From NCBI GenBank assembly GCA_000310025.1, contig FN649742.1, forward strand, positions 2,216,151 through 2,280,150: DNA of 64,000 nucleotides, given 5' to 3'. The first letter of the stretch is position 1; each line of letters starts with the position of its first letter. Both the position numbers and the translations under genes were made by a program. The notes beneath the pieces are model-generated. The model saw nothing but the letters and a program-made list of their open reading frames with translations, made no database searches and was not told the origin of the DNA. This DNA is from Ectocarpus siliculosus. Lineage: Eukaryota > Sar > Phaeophyceae > Ectocarpales > Ectocarpaceae. Positions 45,660 to 56,928 of the stretch are shown piece by piece.

Positions 45660-48600
45660 ATGGCCACGCAAGATGAGAAAATCAAGTGGGTGGAGGGGAG
45701 CCCTTTCATGGTCGATGGCTTCCGTTTCACGAACCCGCGATGCAGACACTATTTACTGACGCATTTTCACTCAGGTGATCCAGATGGAATGTGTTGCGAT
45801 GCTGCAGCTGTGTATGTATACATGTAAGTGTAGCAGTCTGCTGAAGGTGCATGGTTGTTCTAGACACTTTCACCCTGCTGTAGGGGTAGCTCGATGCTCC
45901 CCGTCGGGTGTGGTTCACTGCAGTATCTCAGTCAAGCGTCTCTGTTCCGATGTGATACGATTGTTATGGTGTAATGGCAGAGAACACGCAACGATGACCA
46001 TGATTTCAAATCGCGGGATGATTGCAGCACTGATGTTGCGCCGCCTGTCAGTAAAGAGCTCGGCTCGGAGAGGGGAGAAGGTTTACAATACTGGAGCTCT
46101 CCACCACTGCTGATACTATGTGTGTATGTAGCTCAGGATGTTGTTTGATCATCACGAGGCCACCCTGCGACAGCAGTCTCATGTCGTCTTCACACACAAA
46201 ACTGCTTCCTCCGACCTCCGACCGCTTTCCCTCCTCCCTCCCGCAACGTGCACGAACAATCAACCGCCTATGATACAGACCACACAACAGGGTTGTATAA
46301 ATCATTCTCCGCCGGTAAAATTTATTGCTCTCACGGCACTGCAAACCTGATCGTCGAACTAATGGGGGTAAACCGGGAGCGTGTGGTGGCCCTCCCGATG
46401 GACACGCCGGTGCTTGTGGCTGGGTTCGACCTGACCTTAATCGACGCCAACCATTGCCCCGCGGCAGTCATGTGAGACAAAGAGGGAAGAGAGAAATAGG
46501 GAGAGGTAGAGACCGAGATGGAGAACCGCTTGTGTTGGTGTCGTCATCGAACTTGTCGGTTTTGCGCGACTCAGCGCAAGCAACAGGCTCGTAAGTTGGG
46601 CATCACGGTGCATTGAGGGGCTGCAGATAACGGAGACCGCGTTGCGCTGATTTTCGTCCCGTCTTTCATTTCTCAACGCGCGTTTACGCACGCCTGGAAA
46701 TAGGTTCGTCATTCGCGATCCCCGTCCAGGGGGCCGCACTACATTACACACCGGTGATTTCCGAGCGGCTGAAAGCGTCTGCAGAAACCCCGTGGTCAAG
46801 TCTTTGAAAGGAAGACTAGACTCGCTCTACCTCGACACTACCTATTGCGGACCGCGTCATACTTTTCCGGATCAGTCCGAGGTAAGCGGGGGGGTGCGGA
46901 GGGGACGAGACACATGGGGAGGCGGGTTTTCTGTTAAGAGGCAATAGAACAGGGTGGTGTGCATGGCATCTACCGTCTTTTTGGTGTCAGTTAACACGGG
47001 AGATTGCGTGTTCCTGCTGTAAGGTGTTTGTTTCCCTGCTCACCTCCTGTGGGCGTGTTCAAACCGCTTGACCTTGTATGTGATCATCGATGCCACTTCA
47101 TGCAGGTGCTGGCACAGGCCACGCAGCTCGTGCGGATGGAGCTTCAGCGGGACCCAAACACCCTCTTCCTAGTGGGGACCTATTCCATCGGAAAGGAGAA
47201 AGTTCTCGAGGCGGTGGCCAAGGCAACTGGCAGTCGGTGCGATCTGGTTGCAGTTGGTTCCGCCTGAAATCCATCCCTTCCCACCTTTGCTCTTTTCCGC
47301 AGGTGCTTTTCGAGCCGAGGGCGTGATCGAGGTAGAACTCCGTTGAAGGAGTGACAAGCGTTGCTGATTTCTTGTTTCGAACGCGGAGCTGTCTCTATGG
47401 TAGTGATACATAAAACACTGCGGTTCCCGTAGCAAACCATGCTCACAAGCCTTGGTCGTGTGGCACAATCAGCCGAAGCCTTTTTTGCCCTGCTTTGGGT
47501 TGCCCTTCCGGAGATCTTACCCCTGCCTGTGTTCTTCCCGGGGAGGGTCGTGGTTGCTGATGCTTCCCCGGCAAGCAAGCTTTGGAACCTCTCGGAGTAT
47601 CCAACTACCTGCGATTGGCTCTCCCTATAGCCAACACATTCTACCCCGTTTTGCAGCGCAAGAATAACACCGCGTCAACAGCGACAGCAGAGCGCAGGCA
47701 TTGAAACCACACACCCTGGCGATAACAACAGGTGTCTTGTCACTTCCCGCAAGGCCCGAACGATGCGGCTCTCCGGCGCGTGGGATGACACGGCGTACAC
47801 CACCCACGATGCCACCACAGGAGGGGGCACGCTTGATGGCGATGGCGATGCGCCGGGATACGCGCGAGTGCGCGCGGTTCCCCTTCAGGACACGAATTCC
47901 CCCGCGACGCTGCGGGAAGCCTTGACCAAGGCCAGGGCGGGCGGCGCCCCGTTCACCAGCGTGGTGGGTGTGAGACCGACGGGGTGGACGCACACGAACG
48001 CGCGTAAGGGGGGAGGGGGGGGAGGTAAGGCCGGTATCAAGTCTTCGATTGGAGGGCGGTCCGCGTCTGCCGCTGCTGGCGGTCCGGCGGTAAGATCCGG
48101 AGCGGAGGAACGCGAAGAAACAGGAAAAGAGGGCTCCGGGATCACTTCCAGCAGCAAACCACAGGATAGTGTTGGCGATGACATCAGCGGGGAGCCTGAG
48201 TTACTATCTGAGTGGGAAGACCAGGACGATGAAGCGGCGGCATGGGGAGCTGGATTAGAGGAGGATGGGAACGAGGAGACCATGCAGGTGACGGCGAACG
48301 GCGTGGGTGTCGTGCCGCCTCCGTCGAGCTCGTCGAGCTCGTCATCCACTGTTGCTGGTCCAGCGGTAGGACCATGGACCGGAAAGAAGCCGTGGGTGGA
48401 TGGCGTCGCGAGAGTTTACTCGCTCCCGTACTCGGAGCATAGCTCCTTCACCCAGCTGAAGGACTTCGTGCGAACCGTTAGGCCAAAGTGAGTGGGCATC
48501 GTGTGGTGTACGGTAGGGTCCGTCTCTCGAGTATCGTGAAGCCTGTGTATGTTATCAGTTCACCTGATCGTGAGGGCTGACAACAACGATGATCACTGCG

Positions 48601-49698
48601 TTTCTGTAGTGTTATTCTGTTTCTTGTTTCATACTTTTTTTTTTGCTTGGATAGTCATCGTGTTCGGCTCTTGTTTCAAGTTATGTGTTGCCGCGTCGTC
48701 CACTCATCTGATCGGTATCCCATGAAAGCGTTATTCGTTGACTCGTCTCGTTCTTGTCGCGTAGGAAAATCGTCCCTACTGTCAACGCAGTTTCTTCGGC
48801 CTCGGTGGAGAAGATGCTCAGCCATTTTTTGGAATTCATGGACCTGTCCTCGGACCGAAAGCGCCTGGAGTCGTACTTTTGCAAGCGTGACCCTCCCAGT
48901 GCAACCGCTTCTCGAGGCATCGATATGCTTTCTTCTTCCGGCGCTAGGGCGTCGAATCCGTTCAGTTCCCCAGCTGAAAAGCGACGAAAGAACGCAAACA
49001 GCTCTACCGGGTGGCCGCCGAACCTCTTCCCCGCCGAAAAACCTTCTCGTCCACCGTTGAAGGCAGCAGAAAGAAATCGTCTCCACGAAAACGACGCGAC
49101 ATCTGGTACTACGCTAGACGACTATCCATGCGTCCCGAGAAGAGAAGGGGAAGCCCTGCGTTCGAGGGCGGGGGAGCAGCCTTGTGGTGATGCGGGACGT
49201 CTGCCAGAAGCGACAATGACCGCCGAGGCGGCAGTTCCGGCGGCGATGCCTGCCCGGTCTTTTGTAGCTGATGCCGGCGCGCGTGCCGCTTCCACGCCCT
49301 CCGCCGTTGAGCTGGATCTTGTTGACGTGGAAGCGCAAAAGGCCATCATGGCTGACATCGAGCGCCGAAAGCGCGGGCAACAGGAAACAAAGGCGACCGG
49401 AGCCCACACTGCGCAGTCCGGAGGCAACTCGCGGGAGAGTAGAAGAAAAAGTACGCCTGGGTCCGGGCGGAAACGAACCAACTCTAGCACCAGAAGCGAC
49501 GATGGTCGCCCGGCGGACGCTAACTTGCGAGGGTTTTTCGGCGGCAAAGTCGTTTCGGATGCGAAGGGGACGAGAACGCTTGCGGAGTCGGTGGGTGGAT
49601 GCAGAGGCCACGAGGTGCTGACGATAGACGACGAGGACTGTGGCACGGAACTGCCGGAACCCATGGATATTCGCGACTTTTTCTCGCGGCGTAAATAA
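45660..49698 (+). CDS. SNM1/PSO2-type DNA cross-link repair nuclease (metallo-beta-lactamase/beta-CASP)
   Basis: 5' exonuclease family that processes DNA interstrand cross-links (DCLRE1/PSO2). Six exons in perfect phase: 45660-45774, 46279-46471, 46704-46881, 47106-47236, 47732-48487 and 48765-49698 (TAA), 768 aa. Motifs: HFHSDH, with intron one falling between Ser and Asp of the metal site; YCSHGTANLI; LIDANHCPAAVM|FVIRDP; LHTGDFRA; LYLDTTYCGPRH; FLVGTYSIGKEKVLEAVAKA; PTGWTH; LPYSEHSSFTQLKDFV; and RPK|KIVPTVN. Between PTGWTH and the LPYSEHSS motif lies an acidic, low-complexity insert of about 140 residues, longer than usual. The 310-residue tail is disordered and ends MDIRDFFSRRK; together with an earlier NLRGFFGGK it resembles PCNA-binding PIP boxes lacking the Gln. 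Start chosen as the first ATG before the conserved WVEGSPFMVDGF segment. Confidence 0.93.
45959..46027 (+). repeat. Degenerate tRNA-like sequence in SNM1-like intron one
   Basis: TTATGGTGTAATGGCAGAG matches a tRNA A box (tRNA-Gln-like D arm) and GATTTCAAATCGCGG a weak B box, but spacing is short and the acceptor arms do not pair. Probably a tRNA-derived remnant. Confidence 0.35.
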
Positions 49699-50106
49699 GG
49701 CTGGCGGGCAAACCGGTCAACTCGTAGGGAATAGCGAAGGATATGGTCCGTGGACGAGGCCTCGCGGGCGATAGAAACGGGTGCCCGTTTTCGTCTCCGT
49801 CACAGCTGCAGTCTCGACCGTCTACTCGACAACCTTCTTGCCGGTTTGACGACGTAGGCTCCTTCCATAGCCGGTGTCCACGGATTGTACCCTTTCGGGG
49901 GGTTCCTCGATTGCCATTCTGATGTGTCTTTGGACTGGTGCAAAGCGGATCTCCCGTGTATCTTGTTGCAGCTATATTAAAGGCGTGGGTGACCTCCTGA
50001 AGAAGGCACAGTGCTATCACAACTTTGAGGTTATTGCACGCGTGCAAGGCTGGCAACAAGGTGCACGTGGTGTCGCACCTGAGATTCCCACCCGTTGACA
50101 ACGTGG

Positions 50107-50315
50107 GAGCATCGTTGACATCGAACATTTGTGATGTCGAGCGTCGTTGACGTCAATCCTCGTTGACGTTGATCATCGTTGATGTCGAGTATCAATGATG
50201 TCGAGTATCAGTGATGTCGAGCATCGTTGCCATCGAGCATCGTTGACGTTGAGCATCGCGAGCATTGTTGAGGTAGAGCACCGTTGACACCGAGCATCGT
50301 TGGAGTCGAGCACGC
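50107..50315. repeat. 16-base minisatellite, about 13 units
   Basis: The consensus GAGCATCGTTGACGTC repeats head to tail with 1-4 changes per unit, and one unit (50251-50259) is shortened to 9 bases. Several units contain TTGACGTC, and one junction makes the palindrome TGACGTCA. The unit length is not a multiple of three, which argues against coding. Confidence 0.9.
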
Positions 50316-51711
50316 CCGCACGCGCATCGGGTGCGAGCCGCGAACGAATAGATCTGTGGCAAGTTGTGGAAGCGATCCGGCTACAGCTTGCTCAATAAAA
50401 GGGAAATGATTTTGTCTGGAAAAGCCAAACGTAGGGGATCTACAACCGGGAATACTAGCGGTAGACACTTCTCATCTACATTTTGCCGTTAGGCCTGAGT
50501 GCACGTAGGGCACTGCTGTGTCCAGAACAGACGCACAATTGCTGTTGCGCCACTTGACCACTTTAACAGGTACACCGCATCACGTCGAAACGAACAGCAA
50601 CGTCGCTGCCTACTACAGAGTACACTTGCCTAGGCAGAGCATGCACGCGAGTGATGAATCCGCCTGCCTCCCCTCCTAAGCGTCATCTACTGGCCTGGTG
50701 TCCGAAACGGGGTTTCAGCTACAACGCAATCATCGAAAACCGCTGTCTCCCGTTCTCCACACGCACGCATTTAGCTTCATCACAGAGGGCTGCACAACCG
50801 AGAGAAGGAGCTTGAAACTCAACAAACTAGAACAGGTTGCAGGTACGCAGAGGACAAACTCGGAACACCAAACCAAACGGCGTTTGTCCCGGCAAAGCTC
50901 TTAAGAAAATACACGACCTTGGGGATCATTTGTTCTAGCCCTCTTCCTCGCATCGGGGAAGACGGCGCTTGTTTCGGCGGTGTACGTCGACAACAAAGTG
51001 TGCTGTTGTTGAGAAACTGGGCTTCAAAAGGTCAAAATTCATCTGAGGAGGGGATAAAGGGGCATTAGAGTATGCGACGTTCCGTTCTCCCTGAACATCG
51101 CCATGTAAAATGGTACAACACGCCCCATACCTTACCGCACCCTCCGAAACAGGGCGGATAGCACACAACGTAGCAAATCCTCGGAATCGGCTGCACGCCA
51201 ATACCAACGGAGAGCGTGGTTAACATCCGTGTGATGGATACTGAACCCCCCCTCGCTTGACGCGGGGGCCAGCCACGGAAAGGCGAGTACTTGTTGATGG
51301 GATGGGGGGTGGGGGGGGAGGGGGGAGGGGACCCCGACCCACGTCACGTGCTTCTGCCGCTGTAGTCACGGCTAAGCCTAGCCGTTGACACCAAAACCAG
51401 GAGAAAATCACGGCGTCCTTTTTGCCGTTCATGCCAGTCGGATCAGCCTTCGACGACTCTCCTGATCCCGACAGGTTCGGAAACGCCGCCCCCCCTATCC
51501 TCCCTCAGTTCGTCTTCCCCCCTGGTGTGTACCAACTCGTACTCCCGTTCTCGCCCTCGCCGACTGCTGCTGGTCCGGTTCTGCTCTAGCATCCCTCTCC
51601 CTCCCATAGGCTCCATCGGTTTCCCCGGCCGCGGCGCCAATCTATGTACGCCTACTGCGGTGTGCGATTCCTCCGCATCCTTCTCGACAGGTAACGCATG
51701 TGGCGCAATGA

Positions 51712-52044
51712 GGGGGGGGGGGGGGGGGGGTGTACTCATAGTCGTGCATGCCGTACTCGTTAGACCATTGACCTCGCATCCCTACAAAGCCGGGACGGAG
51801 CATGCCGGGTTCTCACCGGACCAGGCTCTCACATCACCAAGCGCGAAGCACCGTGAGGTATTCGGCGAGTCGCATGAAGGGTGAGCTGCATCCTGCTAGG
51901 GTGTTCGGCATCTTGTGCTTACTTCCTTGCGTACGGATGACAGCTGCGTATGACTTAATTTATTTTCTGGTGGTTTTCACTCCCAGAGACAGTTATAAGC
52001 ACTGGGAAACTCCCTGGGGGAGGCTTGACCAATTTAACAAAAGG
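51712..52044 (+). mobile_element. SINE-like repeat, copy B (19-G run plus tRNA-like head)
   Basis: It opens with 19 G and then a tRNA-like head, GCATGCCGTACTCGTTAGACC and CCGGGTTCTCACCGG (B-box-like). The body shared with 22272-22601 follows, through TTATTTTCTGGTGGTTTTC to CTTGACCAATTTAAC. Downstream G and C homopolymers to about 52120 look like poor sequence. Confidence 0.75.
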
Positions 52045-52367
52045 GGGGGTTTTCTTCCCCCTTGCGGGGAGGGGGTTTTTCCCCCCCCCCACAACATGTT
52101 TTGGGGGGGGGGGGGGGGGCATCAGTTTGTGTCAGTAGCAGTTCTTGCGCTTCGGCGTTTGCAACTGACTGCGTTAGCCGAATGGACTAAACATGAGCGT
52201 TCTCGCCAACATCAGTTCGTCATCCCACCAAATTAACTTCACGAAACAGGCGCGATAATCAGACCAGGCCACGGTACATCCCTTGCAAATCGACGCCAAC
52301 AACAAAGTGCGGTCGCGAAGCATCCTTTATTTGGACGTGACTGAAAGTCGTAACCGCTTTCTTTGCT

Positions 52368-52753
52368 TCATACACCTCGTACCCGTCGTGCGTCCTCCAA
52401 TACTTCGTCGGCCTTGAGAGATCGCGTCACAAACACCAGCAACTCCACCAGCATGATGAACATGGCGCCCACGAGCCCGATTACTAGTCGCTGAAGTGCC
52501 GTCCGTCGCCCGCGGGTGTGCGTAGAATCATTTCGCAGGAGATAGAAGAGCAGGGAAGAACGAAATGATACCCGAACCAAGGAACGGGAGGGGGGAGGGG
52601 GGAGGGGAGGCACGACATGAAGAATTTATCTCCTTCGGCCAGGTCCATTTCCCACAACATACATGTTTTTAGTATTGGCAGCGATGATTAGGCCGACCGG
52701 ATCGGAACGACTTGGTGCTAAACTACTTGACAGTACGCACCCTCCCTGCCTTC

Positions 52754-52786
<33 letters not shown>

Positions 52787-54714
52787 CCACTTGGCTCACG
52801 TGCGATTTGTTGTCCCCGACGATGAATTTGCTGGCCCAATAGCTGATAATAAACGTGGTGAACACCGCCACCACCATGTTGGCCCCCATGCCAACCTGAA
52901 ACTTGAACGACGCCTGGATATCCCGAACGGTCTCTCGCGGTGCCCTGGAAAACAGGAGATGCCCGTGTGATTGCTGTTTTACTAATAATTGCCTTCCTCT
53001 CTGCGCCTGTTGCTTTTGAGGGTCGATTCTTCCAATCAATCAAGTCTCGAGAGTTATCTGGACGCATGAATCCAAACGATTGGGGGTCGGTTTCGTCACA
53101 GGTACGATGCGTAACACTCGTGAAGCGTCACAAAACGTCGGGATGTCCGTGCGCCTCTGCGGTGGGCCAAGCAAAGACGTCAACGTGCACCTATGTCCTC
53201 TGCTACCTCTTTATTTGAGAGTAGGAACCTAACATTCGAGAAGGATCAACAGAGTCCGTGCTATGTAGATGACACCAAATACACTACAACCCAGCCGGCG
53301 ACGCCGTAACCCCGCACCTTTGAATGTTGTCAATCATCCGTTGGTACTCTTTCTGCTCTCGCAGAAGGAGTAATCGATCTCGTCTTTCCTGGTACGCACG
53401 CTTTTCCTGCTGTCCCACGAACAAAAGCGCGAAACACACGACCGAAAGGGGCTTTGTGTCGGACACAAGGAGGGTCCAGCTTGGCAGACACCGCCGGACA
53501 CAAAGTCCGGGTGGGCAACGGGTGCGTACGCCGCGCTTGGCTGAGATGCTTTTGGGAATGTGTGGTTCGGAACGCCCTACACAATTACATCCCTCTCTCC
53601 CCGGATACACCCCCCACAGCGCACGACCCCGGCCATCGATCGCACGGGAACCACGTTTTTTTCGGTCATGACTGCTGTGTGGACGAAAATCAACAGTCGC
53701 CGGGTTCTCGGTGAGCGCAGGGCATCTCGGACTACCGCAGCGCAGCTCCCGCCGTCACCGACGAAACCAACTGGCATGCCTAGTGAAACCGGCCTACATT
53801 ATTCCTTCTACTGCTGCCGCTGCTGCTGCTGAGCGACGCATCAGTGGAATAGCTGCAGCTCATCCATATTTACCGCTGCTGCCCCAGCAAACATAACAAA
53901 GGGCCACTCTCAACTTGCGCCACCGGGCTCCTTCATGCAGATGTGCCCCTGAGAGAAATCTCCCACCATGGTCGATGATCACAGAGAACGTAGATACGCC
54001 CGAGGCATCGGCAGCAACGCACTCTGAGATGGCACGCCCGGGCACCATGCGACCGAAACCAGGTTCTAGCCTTTCCACTGGAGGAAGAAACTAGGCTTGC
54101 AGGGGACCCAAGCACCACTGGACGCTCCACCAGTTTGGCTTCGGGTGCCATACATACCTTTGACGGAAGAAAAAGAAACGCGATGTCTACGGTGGAACCA
54201 ACAGGACTAGTGGCGTTCGAAACCTGACGGCCCGTTGGCCAAAAAAAAACAATTGTTTCACAAGACATGGTCGGCAGCACGCATGCCCACTTGACCGACC
54301 CACCTCGCCGTGCTTCATCGCCGCCGACGCCGCTCCGCGCGCGTCGGGGAACACCAGCCCGCCGCCCTGCAGCAGCCCCAGCAAGCCCCCCACCGACGCG
54401 GCATGGCCGTCGCCGCCCTCCCCGCTGCCACGTGCCATCAATCTCCGGATGTGAGGCAGCGCCCTCGCCAATGTTGCCGGGTTCAGCGTCACTCTCGCAG
54501 CCCCCGCGCGAGCCCCTCCCGCTGGTGCCGACTCCGCTTCTTCGGGTGTCACCGCGCTTGCCGCGGCGGCCGCTGCTGCGGCTTGCTCTTGGTCCTCAAT
54601 AGTAGGTAAGCGCTCCGATATTTTCTCGCGCAAATCGGAGTCCACTCCATCGACATCTCTGCGTGTGCACGGTTGCCGCCGCGCCGCGCGGGGGTCGGAG
54701 GTACAAGAATCCAT
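52368..54714 (-). CDS. VMA12/TMEM199-like V-ATPase assembly factor
   Basis: ER membrane chaperone for assembly of the V-ATPase V0 sector. Four phase-matched exons: 54714-54304, 53406-53318, 52944-52800 and 52490-52368 (TGA), 255 aa. The N-terminal cytosolic part has an Ala/Glu-rich linker, then TLNPATLARALPHIRRLM and GGLLGLLQGGGLVFPDA. Next comes the family signature REQKEYQRMIDNIQR (intron in the final Arg codon), then VRDIQASFKFQVGMGANM. Two membrane spans follow, ANMVVAVFTTFIISYWASKF and RLVIGLVGAMFIMLVELLVF. Length and topology fit Vma12. The only in-frame ATG upstream of conserved sequence (54714) lies inside a 75-base repeat shared with the end of the neighbouring retroelement, so the native start may have been displaced. 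The exon-two acceptor could lie three bases earlier, adding one Gln. Confidence 0.85.
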
Positions 54715-54780
54715 CAGTATTTTCGAGTCAGTTCTTCTCCTCAGATAGTATGGGATGCAAACAGTGGCATCACCTCCCGC
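54706..54780. repeat. 75-base direct repeat, copy 1 (overlaps VMA12-like start)
   Basis: Identical to 55136-55210 except for one base (G for A at 54752). It covers the first codons of the VMA12-like frame and the sequence upstream. Confidence 0.92.
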
Positions 54781-55135
54781 AGGGGTTGGTGTTGCCACTT
54801 CGTTGCGAATGGAAATAAATAAATATGGCTAGGGGAAACAATCCTGTTTCCTGTAAAGCAGTACAGCGATCGATATTTATTTCTTTCCCATCCGCGACGA
54901 TTGTATTTTCCGGAGAAAAATTGACTGAAAATAGAAAATAGAGAAATTCGAGAAAGATTCCAATAATCGTTGGGTGGGCGGTTGGTGTCTCAAAAGGACT
55001 CTCCTTTCCTCTGTTTTCCTGTCTTGCACAGGTTTGACAAAAGGAAGTGAGAGTGTGTTCTTCCTCCTCCTTTGTTCTGGGTCTTTACGTCTGGAGAATT
55101 CTTAAATCGTGCCTCTTTCTTCATTTCCTGTTTTG

Positions 55136-55210
55136 AGAATCCATCAGTATTTTCGAGTCAGTTCTTCTCCTCAGATAGTATAGGATGCAAACAGTGGCAT
55201 CACCTCCCGC
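55136..55210. repeat. 75-base direct repeat, copy 2 (end of retroelement)
   Basis: Second copy, 430 bases from the first, lying just beyond the recombinase frame of the DIRS-like element. The intervening 54781-55135 is AT-rich and non-coding. Confidence 0.92.
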
Positions 55211-55365
55211 GGTCGGTGTATCCACTTCTCTCCCTCACTTAGGAAACTCACTCGAACGAGATGAGTTTTCTCATCCCATACTTTACTGATAGGAAACAGA
55301 TGAATGTGGAGGCATTGAGAGACCATGGCTGAAATAAGACCAATTAAATTAACAAATGAGACCAC

Positions 55366-56900
55366 CTATAGCAAAGGCTTGTTGCTAAACGCTGACAACG
55401 ATCGGCTCTGTTCACTCAAACCGAACTCATTCAACTGCCTGTATTGTTCCTCTGAAACTCCCTCGACCATGGCGGTACGCTCGGATCCTGGAGCCACTAC
55501 TTCCATGAGTCGCATGTATCGCCAAGCAGTCTTTGGACTTTTCCAATATGCCTTCTGCATGATTGTCGATAGAGAATCTCCTGCGAGGGCTCTGGAAACA
55601 GCCCCTCCTGACCTAAAGGAGTGTAGAGAGAACCCTTGGGTCTCTCCTACTGCCGCGGCGTATCTCTTTAGTGCTTAAGACATCCTGCTAGTAGCCACCG
55701 GCAACTTGCCCCTCTGCGCTTCACCTTGCATAGACTCCGAAATGTCTGGGAAAAGGTAACCTGAAGTTGTGTCCCATCCGACCTGCTTCCCCACGGCTAT
55801 AAACCTCTCTACCGCTCGAACTGGGCAGATTGCCATGTATTCCTCATCATACGGTACGGTCAGGATATGATCCGCTCCATCCCGTTGGGTTTTTCCCCGC
55901 TGAAAATTGCACATGAAACCGCTCGTATTTGGGAGTCGCAAAATACGTTGGATGAGGATATTAGTGAGCTCCACTCCTCTCTTGGTTGTGCTAAAAGCCA
56001 CCGAAAAGAACGCAATGTCCCTAGCCAACGTAACCCGTTCGACGTCGGATGAGGCGTATTGAAGCCTGATCTGCATTGGAAAAATAATCTTCTCCAGATG
56101 GCTCGAAGAATGACCGGTGCTTGTTTCACCAATACTCCCGCCTGCTTTTGCTCACTTGTGGTGAACGCCATATATTGCGCAACTAGGTCGCTCTTCACCG
56201 GGTTACCAACCCGCATGGTCTTACTCCACGGTGTCACCACTCCCATTTCCTTCTCGAACACCATGGATAACTTGGAGGCATGATTTGTTCGGAGAGAGTC
56301 AAAGGCGTATCTAAGGCTACATTCTCCCTTGTCTGTTGAACAAGCTGTAAGATCTTTGGTGCCCACGGCTTCGCAGTGTCTAGCATGCACGATTGTACGT
56401 CGTCTTGAACCGCAGGAGTCTAACCAGCATAGGAACTCTACCACATCCTTTGGTTGTGCATTTTCAATAGAAACAGACCCGTTCCTTCGAGATGCTAGGA
56501 AGTTGCTGAACAAAGCCCATGTGGCCGACCGACTGCGCGCGGAAGCCTTTTCCGCCCATGCATTTAGAAATTGTTGGTATCGCCTTGAAATAGCCTCTTC
56601 GTCCACTTGAAGAGGAGGTGTTGTCCGAGGTTGGTGCTGAGCTATTGAGTATCCGCACCATTGACAGAACCGAAACGAATCATCGTTTTCACTGTGGCAC
56701 TCCGGGCACAAGACCCGTGCCCGTGACGCTGACACTTTCACGAGCGGAGGAGGAGGAAGCTTCGCCTCGCCGATACGATTTCGCTTGGGAATTATCGCCC
56801 CTAAGATGCTCACGATGAGGCCAGTGGCTGTGAACACAGTCTGGAGAGTCTGGTAAAGAATGCGTTGTCCCACAAACCACCGAACATGAACACGAGACAC
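55366..56900 (-). pseudogene. Tyrosine recombinase of the DIRS-like element, broken
   Basis: Integrase-type recombinase that would insert the cDNA circle. The N-terminal part has a zinc ribbon, CPECHSENDD..CQWC, and a SAM-like helical region (YQQFLNAWAEKASARSR). The catalytic part shows RDIAFFSVAFSTTKRGVEL (first Arg region), HSFRSGGAVSRALAG (His-x-x-Arg) and WKSPKTAWRYMRL with the likely nucleophilic Tyr. Breaks: the frame changes near 56050 at a T5 run, between RRLFFQ and MQIRLQ, and an in-frame TAA at 55675-55677 precedes ALKRYAAAVGE. Start near 56900 taken from the ORF; the true start is uncertain. Confidence 0.85.
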
Positions 56901-56928
56901 GTTGAGAACGAGCTGAACAAACTCTTCA

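Larger units (their letters stand above)
49699..52367. other. Convergent intergenic region with minisatellite and SINE
   Basis: Between the 3' ends of the SNM1-like (+) and VMA12-like (-) genes. It holds the 16-base minisatellite, SINE copy B and homopolymer-rich sequence at about 52040-52120. No gene recognised. Confidence 0.55.

Noticed and set aside
47439-47630. Frame reading VVVADASPASKLWNLSEYP considered as an SNM1 exon
   Set aside because: Its phase would fit, but it ends in a stop and lacks family sequence, whereas 47236 joined to 47732 gives the same phase and continues the conserved domain.
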